Of a DNA stretch of 58,533 nt, positions 44,911 to 54,139 are shown in pieces. The translations under genes were made by a program, and so were the position numbers. Source of the DNA: an uncultured Bacillota bacterium (lineage in GTDB: Bacteria; Bacillota_I; Bacilli_A; RF39; UBA660); contig CAMVNN010000004.1 of assembly GCA_947168865.1 (NCBI GenBank), positions 1 through 58,533 on the forward strand, read 5' to 3'. Each line of letters starts with the position of its first letter. Position 1 is the stretch's first letter. A model generated the notes under the pieces. That model did no database searches. It saw only the letters and a program-made list of their open reading frames with translations, and was not told the origin of the DNA.

Positions 44911-45848
44911 TTTACCAACTCCTTATAATAATCCCTCAAAGTTATTCCTTCATATCCTAAACTTTTAACGTATGAAAATATGTCATCAATATTTTTATAT
45001 AATTTTTCAATGTCAGCCTCGTTTTTAAAATTAGGGCTTCCATTTGGCATTAATTCTGATGAATGTATCATAAACATAACATACTCACCATTCTTGTTGC
45101 AAATATCAATTACACGTTTAATTCCACTAATATCAAAAGAATTGCTTGGTCTCACCCACTGCTTTTGACCAATTATATATCTTATAATTTTCTTAAACTT
45201 CTTCTTTAAACTATAACTTTTCTTCAAGTCTAACATATGAACTTTCTTTATCGTCATTGGAATTTCTAGGATATTTTCATAAATCTCATTAGGTTTCTCT
45301 GATTCTTTAGAATAATCACTTCCAGAGATTCCCGTTTGTCCCAAAGAATTCTTCCAATTAATATGCGGTGTAATAGAACAATCCATCTTATATCCATATT
45401 TTTTTAATAATTTAAAATATTCTTCATTTGTTGCCCATCTGCCACTTCTATGAGAAATTGGTTTCACATTAAATTTTTCCAAAAGCAGATTGTCCAAAGA
45501 TTTTATTTTTTCTTCCATAACTTCTAAAGGATATTCTATCAAATAAGACCTCTCTTTTGTCTTACTTTCTAAATTATAACTTGGAGGAGTATTCCAAGCA
45601 TGTAAGTGCATACCAATTTCACATAAATTTGCATCTTGTTTATTTTTAAAATAGTTAACAAAATACTCATTTTCTGCCATCTCATATGTTGTCAACCAAA
45701 CAGGTTTATATCCATATTTTTCAGCCAACTCTTGAAAACGTGGTAAATATTCTGCGTTTTCTGTTGAACATTCATGATTAGAATCCCATTGATTATCCGC
45801 TTCAGTATCAATAGTTATAATAAATTTTTTTCTTAAAGATGAGTTCAT
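44907..45848 (-). CDS. NodB-superfamily polysaccharide deacetylase-like protein
   Basis: The 313-residue protein has a NodB-like fold: IITIDTEADN at the N-terminus (the catalytic TxDxE/D motif), IGMHLHAWNTP (metal-binding His pair) and HRSGRWATNEEY (the RxP-like region). It may deacetylate an N-acetyl sugar of the repeat unit, though substitutions from the classic motifs leave activity open. No signal peptide, so it may act before export. A 69-base gap with an AT palindrome (45895-45913) separates it from the polymerase gene. Confidence 0.78.
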   Translation of the reverse strand: MNSSLRKKFIITIDTEADNQWDSNHECSTENAEYLPRFQELAEKYGYKPVWLTTYEMAENEYFVNYFKNKQDANLCEIGMHLHAWNTPPSYNLESKTKERSYLIEYPLEVMEEKIKSLDNLLLEKFNVKPISHRSGRWATNEEYFKLLKKYGYKMDCSITPHINWKNSLGQTGISGSDYSKESEKPNEIYENILEIPMTIKKVHMLDLKKSYSLKKKFKKIIRYIIGQKQWVRPSNSFDISGIKRVIDICNKNGEYVMFMIHSSELMPNGSPNFKNEADIEKLYKNIDDIFSYVKSLGYEGITLRDYYKELVK

Positions 45849-45917
45849 AAAATTTGTTAAAACCTCTTCCTATTTAAAAGCTGTTTTCTTCATACATTAA
45901 AATATTTTTAATGCTGA

Positions 45918-47174
45918 TTATTTATATTCTGCCGTTGATTTTAATAATATTTTCTTTTTAATATCTGTATTTTCTGTTATACACAATATTCCTCCGAACA
46001 ATATTATTTGATACAACAAATTGAATATATTAGGTCTTTGATAAATTGAAGCAAAGAATACTATCACATAAAACAACACATTAATATTTTTTTTGTTATT
46101 GTAAATTGCAGCTAAGAATAAAGTGCCCCAAAAAAGAAACGATCCTAATACACCATATTGAATTATATATGATTTATATGATAAGTTTCCTCCACCAGTA
46201 TCTTGTTTTTCTAAATAACCATTGCCATAGCCAAATAACGGCTTTGTTTTCAAGGAATAATCATATATATAATCTAATTTTGCCTTACTTCTATTATCTC
46301 CAGCAATACCATTGTCCGTTATTGTCATTCTTTCAATCAAGCCATCAATCGAAGTATTTCCAGTTTTTATATTAGGAAGAATACTAATATAAAAAATAAT
46401 AGCCAAAGCAACAAATATAATCGTTTTTAAACTTTTCGAATATTTTAATAGCAAATATATGATTAAAATAAGCACAAAAGCAAGTGAAAGTGACAACAAT
46501 CCAGCAATTAAAATAGTAGCATTCTTTTTATCTTTCAAATTTAAGTCACAAGCGCATAAAATTAATGCACATATCGTTCCAAAAAAACCTGGTTCGTTAA
46601 AAGTACCACATAATCTAAGTATTGAACTTATATTGCCAAGATTTGCACCTTTAAATAAAAATATAATTTTATAATCGATATATGTCGATGGATTCAATAA
46701 TGAATAATAACTAACTTCTTGATATGGAATGAATAGTTTTAAAAGATAATTAAAATAGCAAATTATTCCTAAAACCGAAATTAAAAAGATTGAATTTCTA
46801 AGATATCTAAAAGTTATTTTTTGTATTTCATCACTCGACATTGCAAAAATTATCCATTGTATTGAAAATAATAACCCAGAAGCATTAAAATCACCATCAT
46901 AGTTATTAAATGTTAACATAACTAAGTATAATAATATAGGAATTATTTGAATAATACTTCTTTTTTTTATTTTAAAGCTTTTTAGCTGAGGAAATACTGA
47001 AATAATTAAAGTAATAGCACACATAAAATACTGTAAAATACGAAAAATACTTCTTAATCCAGAACCACTCAATGACAAAGTAGAATCCCCTTGATATGGT
47101 GCAAAACCCATAATTAGAGCGCTAAAAACAAAAAGTATAGCACAAATATTATTTCTATTAATCTTGATTTTCAC
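45918..47174 (-). CDS. Wzy-like polysaccharide polymerase / O-antigen ligase family
   Basis: The 418-residue protein has 10-12 membrane segments and one larger loop (about 280-345: GLIERMTITDNGIAGDNRSKAKLDYIYDY, then LFGYGNGYLEKQ), the usual topology for Wzy and WaaL proteins. Sequence signatures are weak in this family, so the call rests on topology, the loop and the location in the locus. The start is GTG at 47174 with AAGGCG upstream. Confidence 0.78.
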   Translation of the reverse strand: MKIKINRNNICAILFVFSALIMGFAPYQGDSTLSLSGSGLRSIFRILQYFMCAITLIISVFPQLKSFKIKKRSIIQIIPILLYLVMLTFNNYDGDFNASGLLFSIQWIIFAMSSDEIQKITFRYLRNSIFLISVLGIICYFNYLLKLFIPYQEVSYYSLLNPSTYIDYKIIFLFKGANLGNISSILRLCGTFNEPGFFGTICALILCACDLNLKDKKNATILIAGLLSLSLAFVLILIIYLLLKYSKSLKTIIFVALAIIFYISILPNIKTGNTSIDGLIERMTITDNGIAGDNRSKAKLDYIYDYSLKTKPLFGYGNGYLEKQDTGGGNLSYKSYIIQYGVLGSFLFWGTLFLAAIYNNKKNINVLFYVIVFFASIYQRPNIFNLLYQIILFGGILCITENTDIKKKILLKSTAEYK

Positions 47175-47215
47175 TTATTCGCCTTCTCACTTCTCTTATG
47201 ATTTAATATAACAAA

Positions 47216-48310
47216 TCATTTCATAAATATAACTTCAACAAATTTTTGAGTAACATCTTCTATACTATATCCTTTTTCTTTTAATAATAGCATATTTTCT
47301 TCGCCAGTATATCTAGGCATTTTTGATAGACATCTTTCAGCCCAAAATTCATCATTTTCAGCTAAATCTATCATCGACAAATTATCACATATTTTTACTT
47401 CTTCAGTTATAGTATTAGAAATTAAACATGGCACTCCATTAGCTTGAGCTTCTATAACTGTATTTGGCATTCCCTCATACAATGATGGAAACAAAAACAG
47501 ATTAAATGCAGAAAGAATTTTATTAACATCATCTCTTACTCCTAAGAAAACTACTTTATCTTGTAAATCAAATTTTGAAACTTGATTTCGTATTTCATTT
47601 TCTAACTCACCTTTCCCAATTAAGACAAGTTTAGAATTTTTATTTTTCTTAACTATTTCGTTAAAAATATTAATGATTTTTTTATGATTTTTTTGGACAT
47701 TAAATCTTCCAATATGGCCGACTACAAATGTATCTTCACTTATGTTAAGTTCTTTCCTTATCCTAATGTTATATTCATCATCGTAAAGAAAGTCTTTTAA
47801 TGGTATACCATTGTTTAAAATAATGACCTTTTTACTATTACCAAACATAAACTTAGCAGCTGGAATAGATGGAGCAATTTTAACATTTGAAATACATTTT
47901 AATAGTGGTCTAAAAACAGCGTGCAATATATTTTCGTATCCACCACGCATAGTTTTAGAGTTTGATGATCTAAATGCCAAAACTTTTGCCCCTCCAAACT
48001 TAGCAGCAAGTAGTTCAATAGATGCCATAGAATTTTGAGAAACTCTTAATACATACTTATAATTATTTGATTTAACAATGTTGCGTACTGATTTAAATGA
48101 TTTTATAATGCCACTAGATTTAGGATAAGAGTGAAAAATATACCCACCCATACCTTTTATTTCATCGTCATAATATCCTTTATCTTTTGATGATACACAA
48201 AAATCCATTTGATATTTACTTCTATCCAAATTTCTATATATTTTCATCAAAAATGTTTCAGCACCACCAGCATCCATCTTGCTACTAATAATACAGAGCA
48301 ATCTTTTCAT
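47216..48310 (-). CDS. Glycosyltransferase family 4
   Basis: The 364-residue GT-B enzyme has SSKMDAGGAETFLMKIYRNL, VVGHIGRFNVQKNHKKI and FLFPSLYEGMPNTVIEAQANGVPCL near residues 280-305. It resembles the GT4 at 40006 in length and motif spacing. The ATG at 48310 is preferred to the upstream GTG because AAAGGAG overlaps the GTG. It follows the C5-epimerase by 5 bases. Confidence 0.92.
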   Translation of the reverse strand: MKRLLCIISSKMDAGGAETFLMKIYRNLDRSKYQMDFCVSSKDKGYYDDEIKGMGGYIFHSYPKSSGIIKSFKSVRNIVKSNNYKYVLRVSQNSMASIELLAAKFGGAKVLAFRSSNSKTMRGGYENILHAVFRPLLKCISNVKIAPSIPAAKFMFGNSKKVIILNNGIPLKDFLYDDEYNIRIRKELNISEDTFVVGHIGRFNVQKNHKKIINIFNEIVKKNKNSKLVLIGKGELENEIRNQVSKFDLQDKVVFLGVRDDVNKILSAFNLFLFPSLYEGMPNTVIEAQANGVPCLISNTITEEVKICDNLSMIDLAENDEFWAERCLSKMPRYTGEENMLLLKEKGYSIEDVTQKFVEVIFMK

Positions 48311-48315
48311 AAAAT

Positions 48316-49224
48316 TCACTCCTTTATTTTTTGAAATGCTTTTACCATAAATGCTTTAATCTTATAAAATTTATTTTTATTATATTTGCCAAATTTTTCC
48401 TCATAAACTTTAAATATGTCAATTCCAGTAAGATCATACATAACATGCAATTGAGCAATATGCAAATTATGATAAAATGGACTTGCAATTCTTTTGTCCA
48501 AATCGTATTTACTCCAATATTTCAAATCAAATTTTGGTAATTCATTTGACAAAGTTTTAAGGGTTGAATTATAGAAATTCCTAATTTCTTTATCATTAGG
48601 GAAAAGCAATAAGTAATCAAAAATCCCAAAAATCGAGAAAATCCAACCATTTAAAACTACCGGTCTATCAACAAACTCTTTCAAATATATAGAATCATTT
48701 CGATAACAAGCTACTCCACCATCTTCTAATGATTTGGTCAAATATTTAATTCCTTTTTTTATTTTATTTAAATATTTTTCATTATTATCTTGAATATAAG
48801 CTCGTGTTAATAACGATATGGCTTCTCCTTGGGCCATTGCCGAATATGGCCTATCTGGTGTTTCGTATTCAAATGTTTTCCAACCACCGTTATCATCTTG
48901 ATTATTCATAGTCCATTCAACACATAAATCAAATTTGTCTAAATACTTTTTTTCTTTTGTTATCAAATAAAGATCATATGCTCCAAGTCCATATTGAAAT
49001 ACTCCGATTGGAAATATTTTATTTACTCCATCTTCTCCAGGATATACTGGCAACTTCCCATCTTCAGTAATAACATCTTTAGTCACTTTTTCCGTCAAGT
49101 CATTATAATAACCAGCCACTTCATTCCTGCTATATATTCTACCAATTCCCTGATTTACATGAAGTATACTATCTCCCTTTAACATCTTAAACCATTTTTT
49201 TATTTTATATTTGGTTATTGCCAT
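48316..49224 (-). CDS. D-glucuronyl C5-epimerase domain protein
   Basis: The 302-residue protein matches the C-terminal catalytic domain of heparan sulfate glucuronyl C5-epimerase (PF06662 type): YPGEDGVNKIFPIGVFQYGLGAYDLYL, NDDNGGW-like NNQDDNGGWKTFEYE, AMAQGEAISLLTRAY, VVLNGWIFSIFGIFDYL and YWSKYDLDKRIASPFYHNLHIAQL. The enzyme converts glucuronate to iduronate in a polymer. It has no signal peptide, so it may act on the lipid-linked unit inside the cell. GGAGGAATGC precedes the ATG. Confidence 0.88.
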   Translation of the reverse strand: MAITKYKIKKWFKMLKGDSILHVNQGIGRIYSRNEVAGYYNDLTEKVTKDVITEDGKLPVYPGEDGVNKIFPIGVFQYGLGAYDLYLITKEKKYLDKFDLCVEWTMNNQDDNGGWKTFEYETPDRPYSAMAQGEAISLLTRAYIQDNNEKYLNKIKKGIKYLTKSLEDGGVACYRNDSIYLKEFVDRPVVLNGWIFSIFGIFDYLLLFPNDKEIRNFYNSTLKTLSNELPKFDLKYWSKYDLDKRIASPFYHNLHIAQLHVMYDLTGIDIFKVYEEKFGKYNKNKFYKIKAFMVKAFQKIKE

Positions 49225-49237
49225 TAAAGCATTCCTC

Positions 49238-50275
49238 CTATAGTTGTTTATCTATTATACCAAAAGCATATTCTTCAGAATATTTTTCAAATTCTTCTAG
49301 ACACTTTTCCTTCATATCAATTATTTTTTCTGGTTCATTAACAATTTCCTCAAGTTTTTTCAACAATTCGTCATTGTTTTCCTGCTCAAATCCTATTCCT
49401 GTAACGTCGTCAACAATCACGTCATCATAGCTATTCCATTTTGCCGCCAATACCGGAACTCCAGAACCATATGCATCAATTATTGTGCCTGGTATTCCTT
49501 CTGTTTGATAATGAGTAGGAAAAAGTAATAAAAAATAATCTTTTAAAACTTTTACAGTATCATTATATGGCACTACGCCTTTATAACTAATATAATCAGG
49601 AAAATCTTTTGCCATATTCTCAAATGTTTCTTTATAATTAGCATCAATTCTTCCATATATATCTAACTCATAGATTGTTTTTTTATATTTTGTATTTATT
49701 CTTTTTACTACTTCAATAGCATCCTCTATTCCTTTTTCTCTTAATACTCTTGAAAATGTACAAATTTTGTATGGTTCAGAGTAATTAAAAATCAAATTTT
49801 CTTTACTTAATGGATTTATTTTTTTAAAATTAGGCACAATCAATATATTGTTGAAGCCTTGTGCATTTAAGTCTTTTTTCATTGAATTCGTTTCAACCCA
49901 TATACCATCAAATTTAAGCAAATCTTTTTTTAATCGTGTATTATTAATCGTAATTGTTGGTAACCACCCTCCAATTACAGAATAAAACAACTTTGTATTT
50001 TTTCTTTTAAACAAATTTAATAATTTTGAAAAGATTTTTACTCCATTTTTGGCTGGCAGCATAATAACAATGTCACTTTTTCTTACAAAATTAAAGGTTT
50101 TATAAAACAACTTTATCGGTCTTTTCTTCCAACCAAGAGTATCAATAGTGAAAATATTATCTTCGCCATATTTCTTTTTCAAGAGATCAGCTAATGCTCT
50201 AGTTTTATTTTCTTGCCCACCATTATAATCAGTATTAAATGCAAAAAATCCAATTATAAGTATCTTCTTTTTCAT
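49238..50275 (-). CDS. Glycosyltransferase family 4
   Basis: The 345-residue GT-B protein has GGQENKTRALADLLKKKYG near the start, the donor-site CTFSRVLREKGIEDAIEVV and LFPTHYQTEGIPGTIIDAYGSGVPVLA (the E-x7-E-like region). It acts in repeat-unit assembly. GGGAGTTTAATT precedes the ATG. It lies 2 bases after the next GT4 gene upstream. Confidence 0.9.
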   Translation of the reverse strand: MKKKILIIGFFAFNTDYNGGQENKTRALADLLKKKYGEDNIFTIDTLGWKKRPIKLFYKTFNFVRKSDIVIMLPAKNGVKIFSKLLNLFKRKNTKLFYSVIGGWLPTITINNTRLKKDLLKFDGIWVETNSMKKDLNAQGFNNILIVPNFKKINPLSKENLIFNYSEPYKICTFSRVLREKGIEDAIEVVKRINTKYKKTIYELDIYGRIDANYKETFENMAKDFPDYISYKGVVPYNDTVKVLKDYFLLLFPTHYQTEGIPGTIIDAYGSGVPVLAAKWNSYDDVIVDDVTGIGFEQENNDELLKKLEEIVNEPEKIIDMKEKCLEEFEKYSEEYAFGIIDKQL

Positions 50276-50277
50276 AA

Positions 50278-51516
50278 TTAAACTCCCAATATTTTTAGAA
50301 AAGATTCATAATAATAATTTAAATTGAACACCATAGCCCTTTTAAAAGCTCTCTGTGACAATTCTTTAGAATATTTATCATCATTTGAAATTTTCAACAC
50401 GCTAGAAACAATATCTGAAGAAATATTTGAATTCTTATCTAACAAAATACAATTGTTTTTTTCGGTATATTCAGGGATGCCACCTGATATTGTTGTAACA
50501 ACAGGTCTTCCACATGCCATAGCCTCAATAATCGTCATACCAGCTGGTTCTTCCCACATAGAAGGTAAAATAACAACATCTGCACAATTATATATATTAG
50601 GCATTTCATTATAATCTATATATCCAGTAAATAATATCTTATCCTTTATTTCATTACTATCATCTATTAGTTTTTTTTCAAAGTCACTTTTTATTGATGT
50701 TTTGTAAAAATTAGATCCAACAACTAATAGCAAATAGTCGTCATTTAAGCTTTTATGAGCTTTTATGACTTGATCAATTCCTTTATCTTTACATAATCTC
50801 CCGGCAAAAAGCAAAATTTTCTTATCTAATGGAATTGAATATTTGATTTTTGTTTCTTCAATTGTTTTCTGATTTTGAGGTTTAAATAAATCTGTATCAA
50901 TCGAGTTATAAAGAATTGCAAATTTTTCTTCAGGTATTTTAGTTGCTTTAATTATTTCTTTTTTTACATAATCACTAATACAAATTATCTTATTACAACT
51001 AGAGATAATTTTTTTATTTAAATAGTACTTTCTAGGCACTGTATGAATGTGAAAAAAGCATTTATTTTTATACTTTTTTTTGTTCCCAAACAATCTTAAA
51101 GAATGCAAAACAGGAATAGAGTTTTCAAATACCACATAGTCATAGTTATTATTTTTTAAATGCTTAGCAACAGCCAAAGTAAACCAAATTATATGAAAAA
51201 AATAGCTTAAAGATAAAAGCCTAGACATGTGAAATACTTTTTTAAAAATTTTGTACACAAAATTATCCATTTTTTCAATAGTTTTAGGTGCTTTCAACCA
51301 AGAAAAATTTGTATTTTCATATTTTTGAGCTTCCTTTTCGGCTTCTTCATCATATGATGACAAACATACCAATTCTAGCTTTTGCTCAAATTCATTTGTC
51401 TTTATAATGTTTTCTATTAAATTTGGTACAGCTCCACCTTTTACTGCAGGTATTGGTAATTTACTTGAGCCAATTATTAGAACTCTTTTCTTTGCTAATC
51501 GGGTATCTTTGCTCAT
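50278..51516 (-). CDS. Glycosyltransferase family 4
   Basis: The 412-residue protein has KLPIPAVKGGAVPNLIENI at the N-terminus, KILLFAGRLCKDKGIDQVI in the donor domain and LPSMWEEPAGMTIIEAMACGRPVVT near residues 325-350, all typical of GT4 capsule enzymes. AAAGGAG precedes the ATG. It starts one base before the end of the GT2 gene region and is tightly packed in the operon. Confidence 0.92.
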   Translation of the reverse strand: MSKDTRLAKKRVLIIGSSKLPIPAVKGGAVPNLIENIIKTNEFEQKLELVCLSSYDEEAEKEAQKYENTNFSWLKAPKTIEKMDNFVYKIFKKVFHMSRLLSLSYFFHIIWFTLAVAKHLKNNNYDYVVFENSIPVLHSLRLFGNKKKYKNKCFFHIHTVPRKYYLNKKIISSCNKIICISDYVKKEIIKATKIPEEKFAILYNSIDTDLFKPQNQKTIEETKIKYSIPLDKKILLFAGRLCKDKGIDQVIKAHKSLNDDYLLLVVGSNFYKTSIKSDFEKKLIDDSNEIKDKILFTGYIDYNEMPNIYNCADVVILPSMWEEPAGMTIIEAMACGRPVVTTISGGIPEYTEKNNCILLDKNSNISSDIVSSVLKISNDDKYSKELSQRAFKRAMVFNLNYYYESFLKILGV

Positions 51517-52269
51517 CTATACTCTCCTTTTTACAGCATTAAAGCAATACCAACAGAAGTAATAAGAACTCTTAAATATATTTAGCCCTTCAACATGTCT
51601 ATATAAATACCATGTTCTTTTTAATGCTTTAATTTTATTTGATGATAATGTTTCTGCAGTTCTTCTATAGTAAGATAATATTTCATTTAAGCCATATGCA
51701 TAATCGATTTTCTTAAGTACTTTCCACCAAGTAGCTGTATCTTGTCCTCTCCTAACATTTGGCATATAAATATCATCTTTTGATAATTTTTCCATGTTAA
51801 ACATAACTGTACTTGTCCATATAGTTGTATTTTTTAAAGCTTTTTTATAATTTATTTTTTCTGGTATAAATACTTTTGTTCCATTTGGTTTACCATTTTC
51901 GTCAGCAAATTCATAACCAGTAAAAGAGAAAGCACAATCTTTCTCTTTCATAAAATTAATTTGTTTTTCTAGTTTATCATTTTCCCATAAATCATCAGCA
52001 TCTAAAAAGCACAAAAATTGACCTTTTGAAAGCTCAATTCCTTTATTTCTAGCTAATGCAGCGCCACCGTTTTTTTCTTGATCAAACCAAATTATTCTTT
52101 TATCTTTTTTATATTTATTATAAACATCTTTACTATTATCTTTTGAACAATCATTAATTAATAATAATTCCCAATTAGAATAAGTCTGATTTAGAACTGA
52201 ATTAATTGTTTCATCTAAAAATCTTTCGGCATTATATACAGGAACAATAATACTAACTAAGTCTTTCAC
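51517..52269 (-). CDS. Glycosyltransferase family 2
   Basis: The 250-residue enzyme has IIVPVYNAERFLDETINSVL, LINDCSKDNSK and the DxD motif LDADDLWEND near residues 90-98. No membrane segment. It probably adds the second sugar of the repeat unit (inference from its place after the initiating transferase). The start is GTG at 52269 with AGGGGATTTA upstream. Confidence 0.92.
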   Translation of the reverse strand: MKDLVSIIVPVYNAERFLDETINSVLNQTYSNWELLLINDCSKDNSKDVYNKYKKDKRIIWFDQEKNGGAALARNKGIELSKGQFLCFLDADDLWENDKLEKQINFMKEKDCAFSFTGYEFADENGKPNGTKVFIPEKINYKKALKNTTIWTSTVMFNMEKLSKDDIYMPNVRRGQDTATWWKVLKKIDYAYGLNEILSYYRRTAETLSSNKIKALKRTWYLYRHVEGLNIFKSSYYFCWYCFNAVKRRV

Positions 52270-52277
52270 TAAATCCC

Positions 52278-52979
52278 CTACTTGTCTATTCCATTATATT
52301 TCTTTAAATCATTTAATTCATTTTGAATTGTTTGCTTACCAGCATCATTGCCAGTTCCTTTAAAAACTGCTTTTATAGTTAAAAAAACTACTTTAATATC
52401 TTGTCTTAAAGAATACTTCTCAATATATTCTAAATCATATTTGATTTTATCAAATATACTAATTGCATTTCTACCATTTGCTTGAGCAAGTCCCGTTAAA
52501 CCTGGTCTTACACAGTATCTATGCCTTTGAACATCATTCATGTTTTCATAATAATCAACAATCCAAGGTCTTGGCCCTATAAAACTCATATCACCTTTAA
52601 AAATTGATATTAATTGTGGAAGTTCATCTAATGATGTTCTTCTTAAAAAATTACCAACTTTTGTATGTTGATCCCCTTTAGAAAAGTCATGGACATCATT
52701 ACTAGCAATCATTGATCTAAATTTATAGATTTTGATATTTTTTCCACCTTTTCCAGTTCTTACTTGAGTGAAGAGTACTGGCCCCTTACTATCTAATTTA
52801 ATAATGATAGCAATAATCATAAAAAGTGGTGCTAAAAGAACAAGTCCTATTGCAGCAAATATTCTATCAAATAAAAATTTAAATCCGGCAAATATAATAA
52901 CACTCATCTTACTCAAACCACTTCGCGTATATTCTTTGCCATCTAAATGAACATAACTATTAATATAATCTATATCCAT
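52278..52979 (-). CDS. Initiating undecaprenyl-phosphate sugar-1-phosphate transferase
   Basis: The 233-residue protein has the bacterial sugar transferase (PF02397) domain: one membrane hairpin (about 25-50, FLFDRIFAAIGLVLLAPLFMIIAI), SKGPVLFTQVRTGKGGK, IYKFRSM, FLRRTSLDELPQLISIFKGDMSFIGPRP and RPGLTGLAQANGRN. It links the first sugar phosphate to undecaprenyl phosphate. It is the first gene of the capsule operon, after tandem promoter boxes. Confidence 0.94.
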   Translation of the reverse strand: MDIDYINSYVHLDGKEYTRSGLSKMSVIIFAGFKFLFDRIFAAIGLVLLAPLFMIIAIIIKLDSKGPVLFTQVRTGKGGKNIKIYKFRSMIASNDVHDFSKGDQHTKVGNFLRRTSLDELPQLISIFKGDMSFIGPRPWIVDYYENMNDVQRHRYCVRPGLTGLAQANGRNAISIFDKIKYDLEYIEKYSLRQDIKVVFLTIKAVFKGTGNDAGKQTIQNELNDLKKYNGIDK

Positions 52980-53042
52980 ACTTCCACACTTCCATACTCT
53001 ATCTATATAATAAATATTTTGTATTATCTAGCATACTTTTTC

Positions 53043-53131
53043 TATTATAACATATTTAAATAAATTTATAAACAAAATTCGCCTATAAAATATCGCGAAA
53101 GGTATTATAACATATTTTTTTGGTTTTGCAA
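53043..53131 (-). promoter_or_regulatory. Tandem promoters of the capsule operon
   Basis: Two copies of the 15-base repeat TATTATAACATATTT (plus strand 53043-53057 and 53103-53117) each give TGTTATAAT on the minus strand. The distal copy has TTGCAA 16 bases upstream. The 52980-53178 gap holds nothing else I can identify. Confidence 0.65.
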
Positions 53132-53178
53132 TTTTTTTCTCTAATTTTGCCAAAAAATGTTAAATTTCGTTATAAAAA

Positions 53179-53202
53179 AAGTAATATTTATTAATATTAC
53201 TT
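53179..53202 (-). terminator. Terminator AAGTAATATT / AATATTACTT
   Basis: Perfect 10-bp stem with a four-base loop followed by seven T on the minus strand, just past DUF1016 copy 4. Confidence 0.85.
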
Positions 53203-53209
53203 AAAATAA

Positions 53210-54097
53210 TTAACTTTTTAATACATAAGTTGTCTCTAATATTCTTGAATCACTAGAATATTCAATTATATATTTATTATCTTTTCTTACAATTATTAAA
53301 CCTATTGTTTTAGCCTGATTTACTGTTTTAACATTTTTGTCAATATAATTCATATATATTTGAATTTGACCAATATATTCTTTTTTTAATTCAGTTACTT
53401 TTAATTCAACAACTACGTATGAATTATATTTAATATTAAATAGCAAAATATCAATATAATTATAACTATCGCCTATTTTGATCTTATATTCATTTGCTAT
53501 ATATGAAAATCCATAACCTAATTCTTTTAAGAATGAATCTATATCTTCTAAAATTAATCTTTTTAATGTTTTTTCATTTACAATTTCTATATTTAGTGTG
53601 TTTCTAATTATAATTGGATTCTTAACTAAATCTTGAATGACAATTCTTTCTTTATTTTTAAGTTTTAATTTCGTTTCTTCTGACAATCTTTCGTATTCAT
53701 TTGACTTTATTTTTCTCCTAAGTTCTCGTACTGATAAATTTTGATTTTCAGTTAACATTATGTAATAATTTATTTTATCTAGATTATTGCACGGAATTAA
53801 TTCAACATAATGACTATAAGATAATTTTGGCGACACTGTCGCCATTTTTTTACTAAGGTTATAAAATTTCCGCATTTTGTTTAAACTTGATACATCATAC
53901 TTAGCATTCAATTCTAATTTTAATTTGCTTGAATATTCTTTAATAATTCCTTCACCATATTGCTTGCCAGCCTCTGCAAGTAGTTTTCCAACATTATAGT
54001 AAGTATTTAGATCACTTTTGTTTTTACTATAATCTTTTACTTTTTTTGTTATTTCATTATTGATTAATTCAGTTTTTATTTCGTTATAATAATTCAT
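53210..54097 (-). CDS. DUF1016 / YhcG-like PDDEXK nuclease, copy 4
   Basis: The 295-residue protein matches copies 1-3, closest to copy 2 (SNEYERLSEETKLKL, IVIQDLVKNPIII, FSYIANEYKIKIGDSYNYIDILLFN, SYVVVELKVTELKKEYIGQ). It sits about 17 kb from the other copies, between the capsule promoter and small RNA copy C. The ATG at 54097 follows GAGGTGATATCA. The codons for MATVSP hold a perfect palindrome (53828-53844). Confidence 0.9.
   Translation of the reverse strand: MNYYNEIKTELINNEITKKVKDYSKNKSDLNTYYNVGKLLAEAGKQYGEGIIKEYSSKLKLELNAKYDVSSLNKMRKFYNLSKKMATVSPKLSYSHYVELIPCNNLDKINYYIMLTENQNLSVRELRRKIKSNEYERLSEETKLKLKNKERIVIQDLVKNPIIIRNTLNIEIVNEKTLKRLILEDIDSFLKELGYGFSYIANEYKIKIGDSYNYIDILLFNIKYNSYVVVELKVTELKKEYIGQIQIYMNYIDKNVKTVNQAKTIGLIIVRKDNKYIIEYSSDSRILETTYVLKS
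53828..53844. repeat. Perfect 8-bp palindrome in DUF1016 copy 4
   Basis: Arms TGGCGACA and TGTCGCCA around one base; the centre is the first base of the GTG (Val) codon in MATVSP. Confidence 0.95.
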
Positions 54098-54139
54098 TGA
54101 TATCACCTCTAGATAATATTTTAATATTTGCAATTATTC

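Noticed and set aside
45895..45913. AT-only palindrome CATTAAAA-TAT-TTTTAATG as a terminator
   Set aside because: It lacks a T-run on the minus strand and lies inside a continuing operon; too AT-rich to call with confidence.
33769..53844. DUF1016 palindromes as CRISPR-like or mobile repeats
   Set aside because: They differ in sequence, occur once per gene in frame, and have no spacers or flanking duplications.
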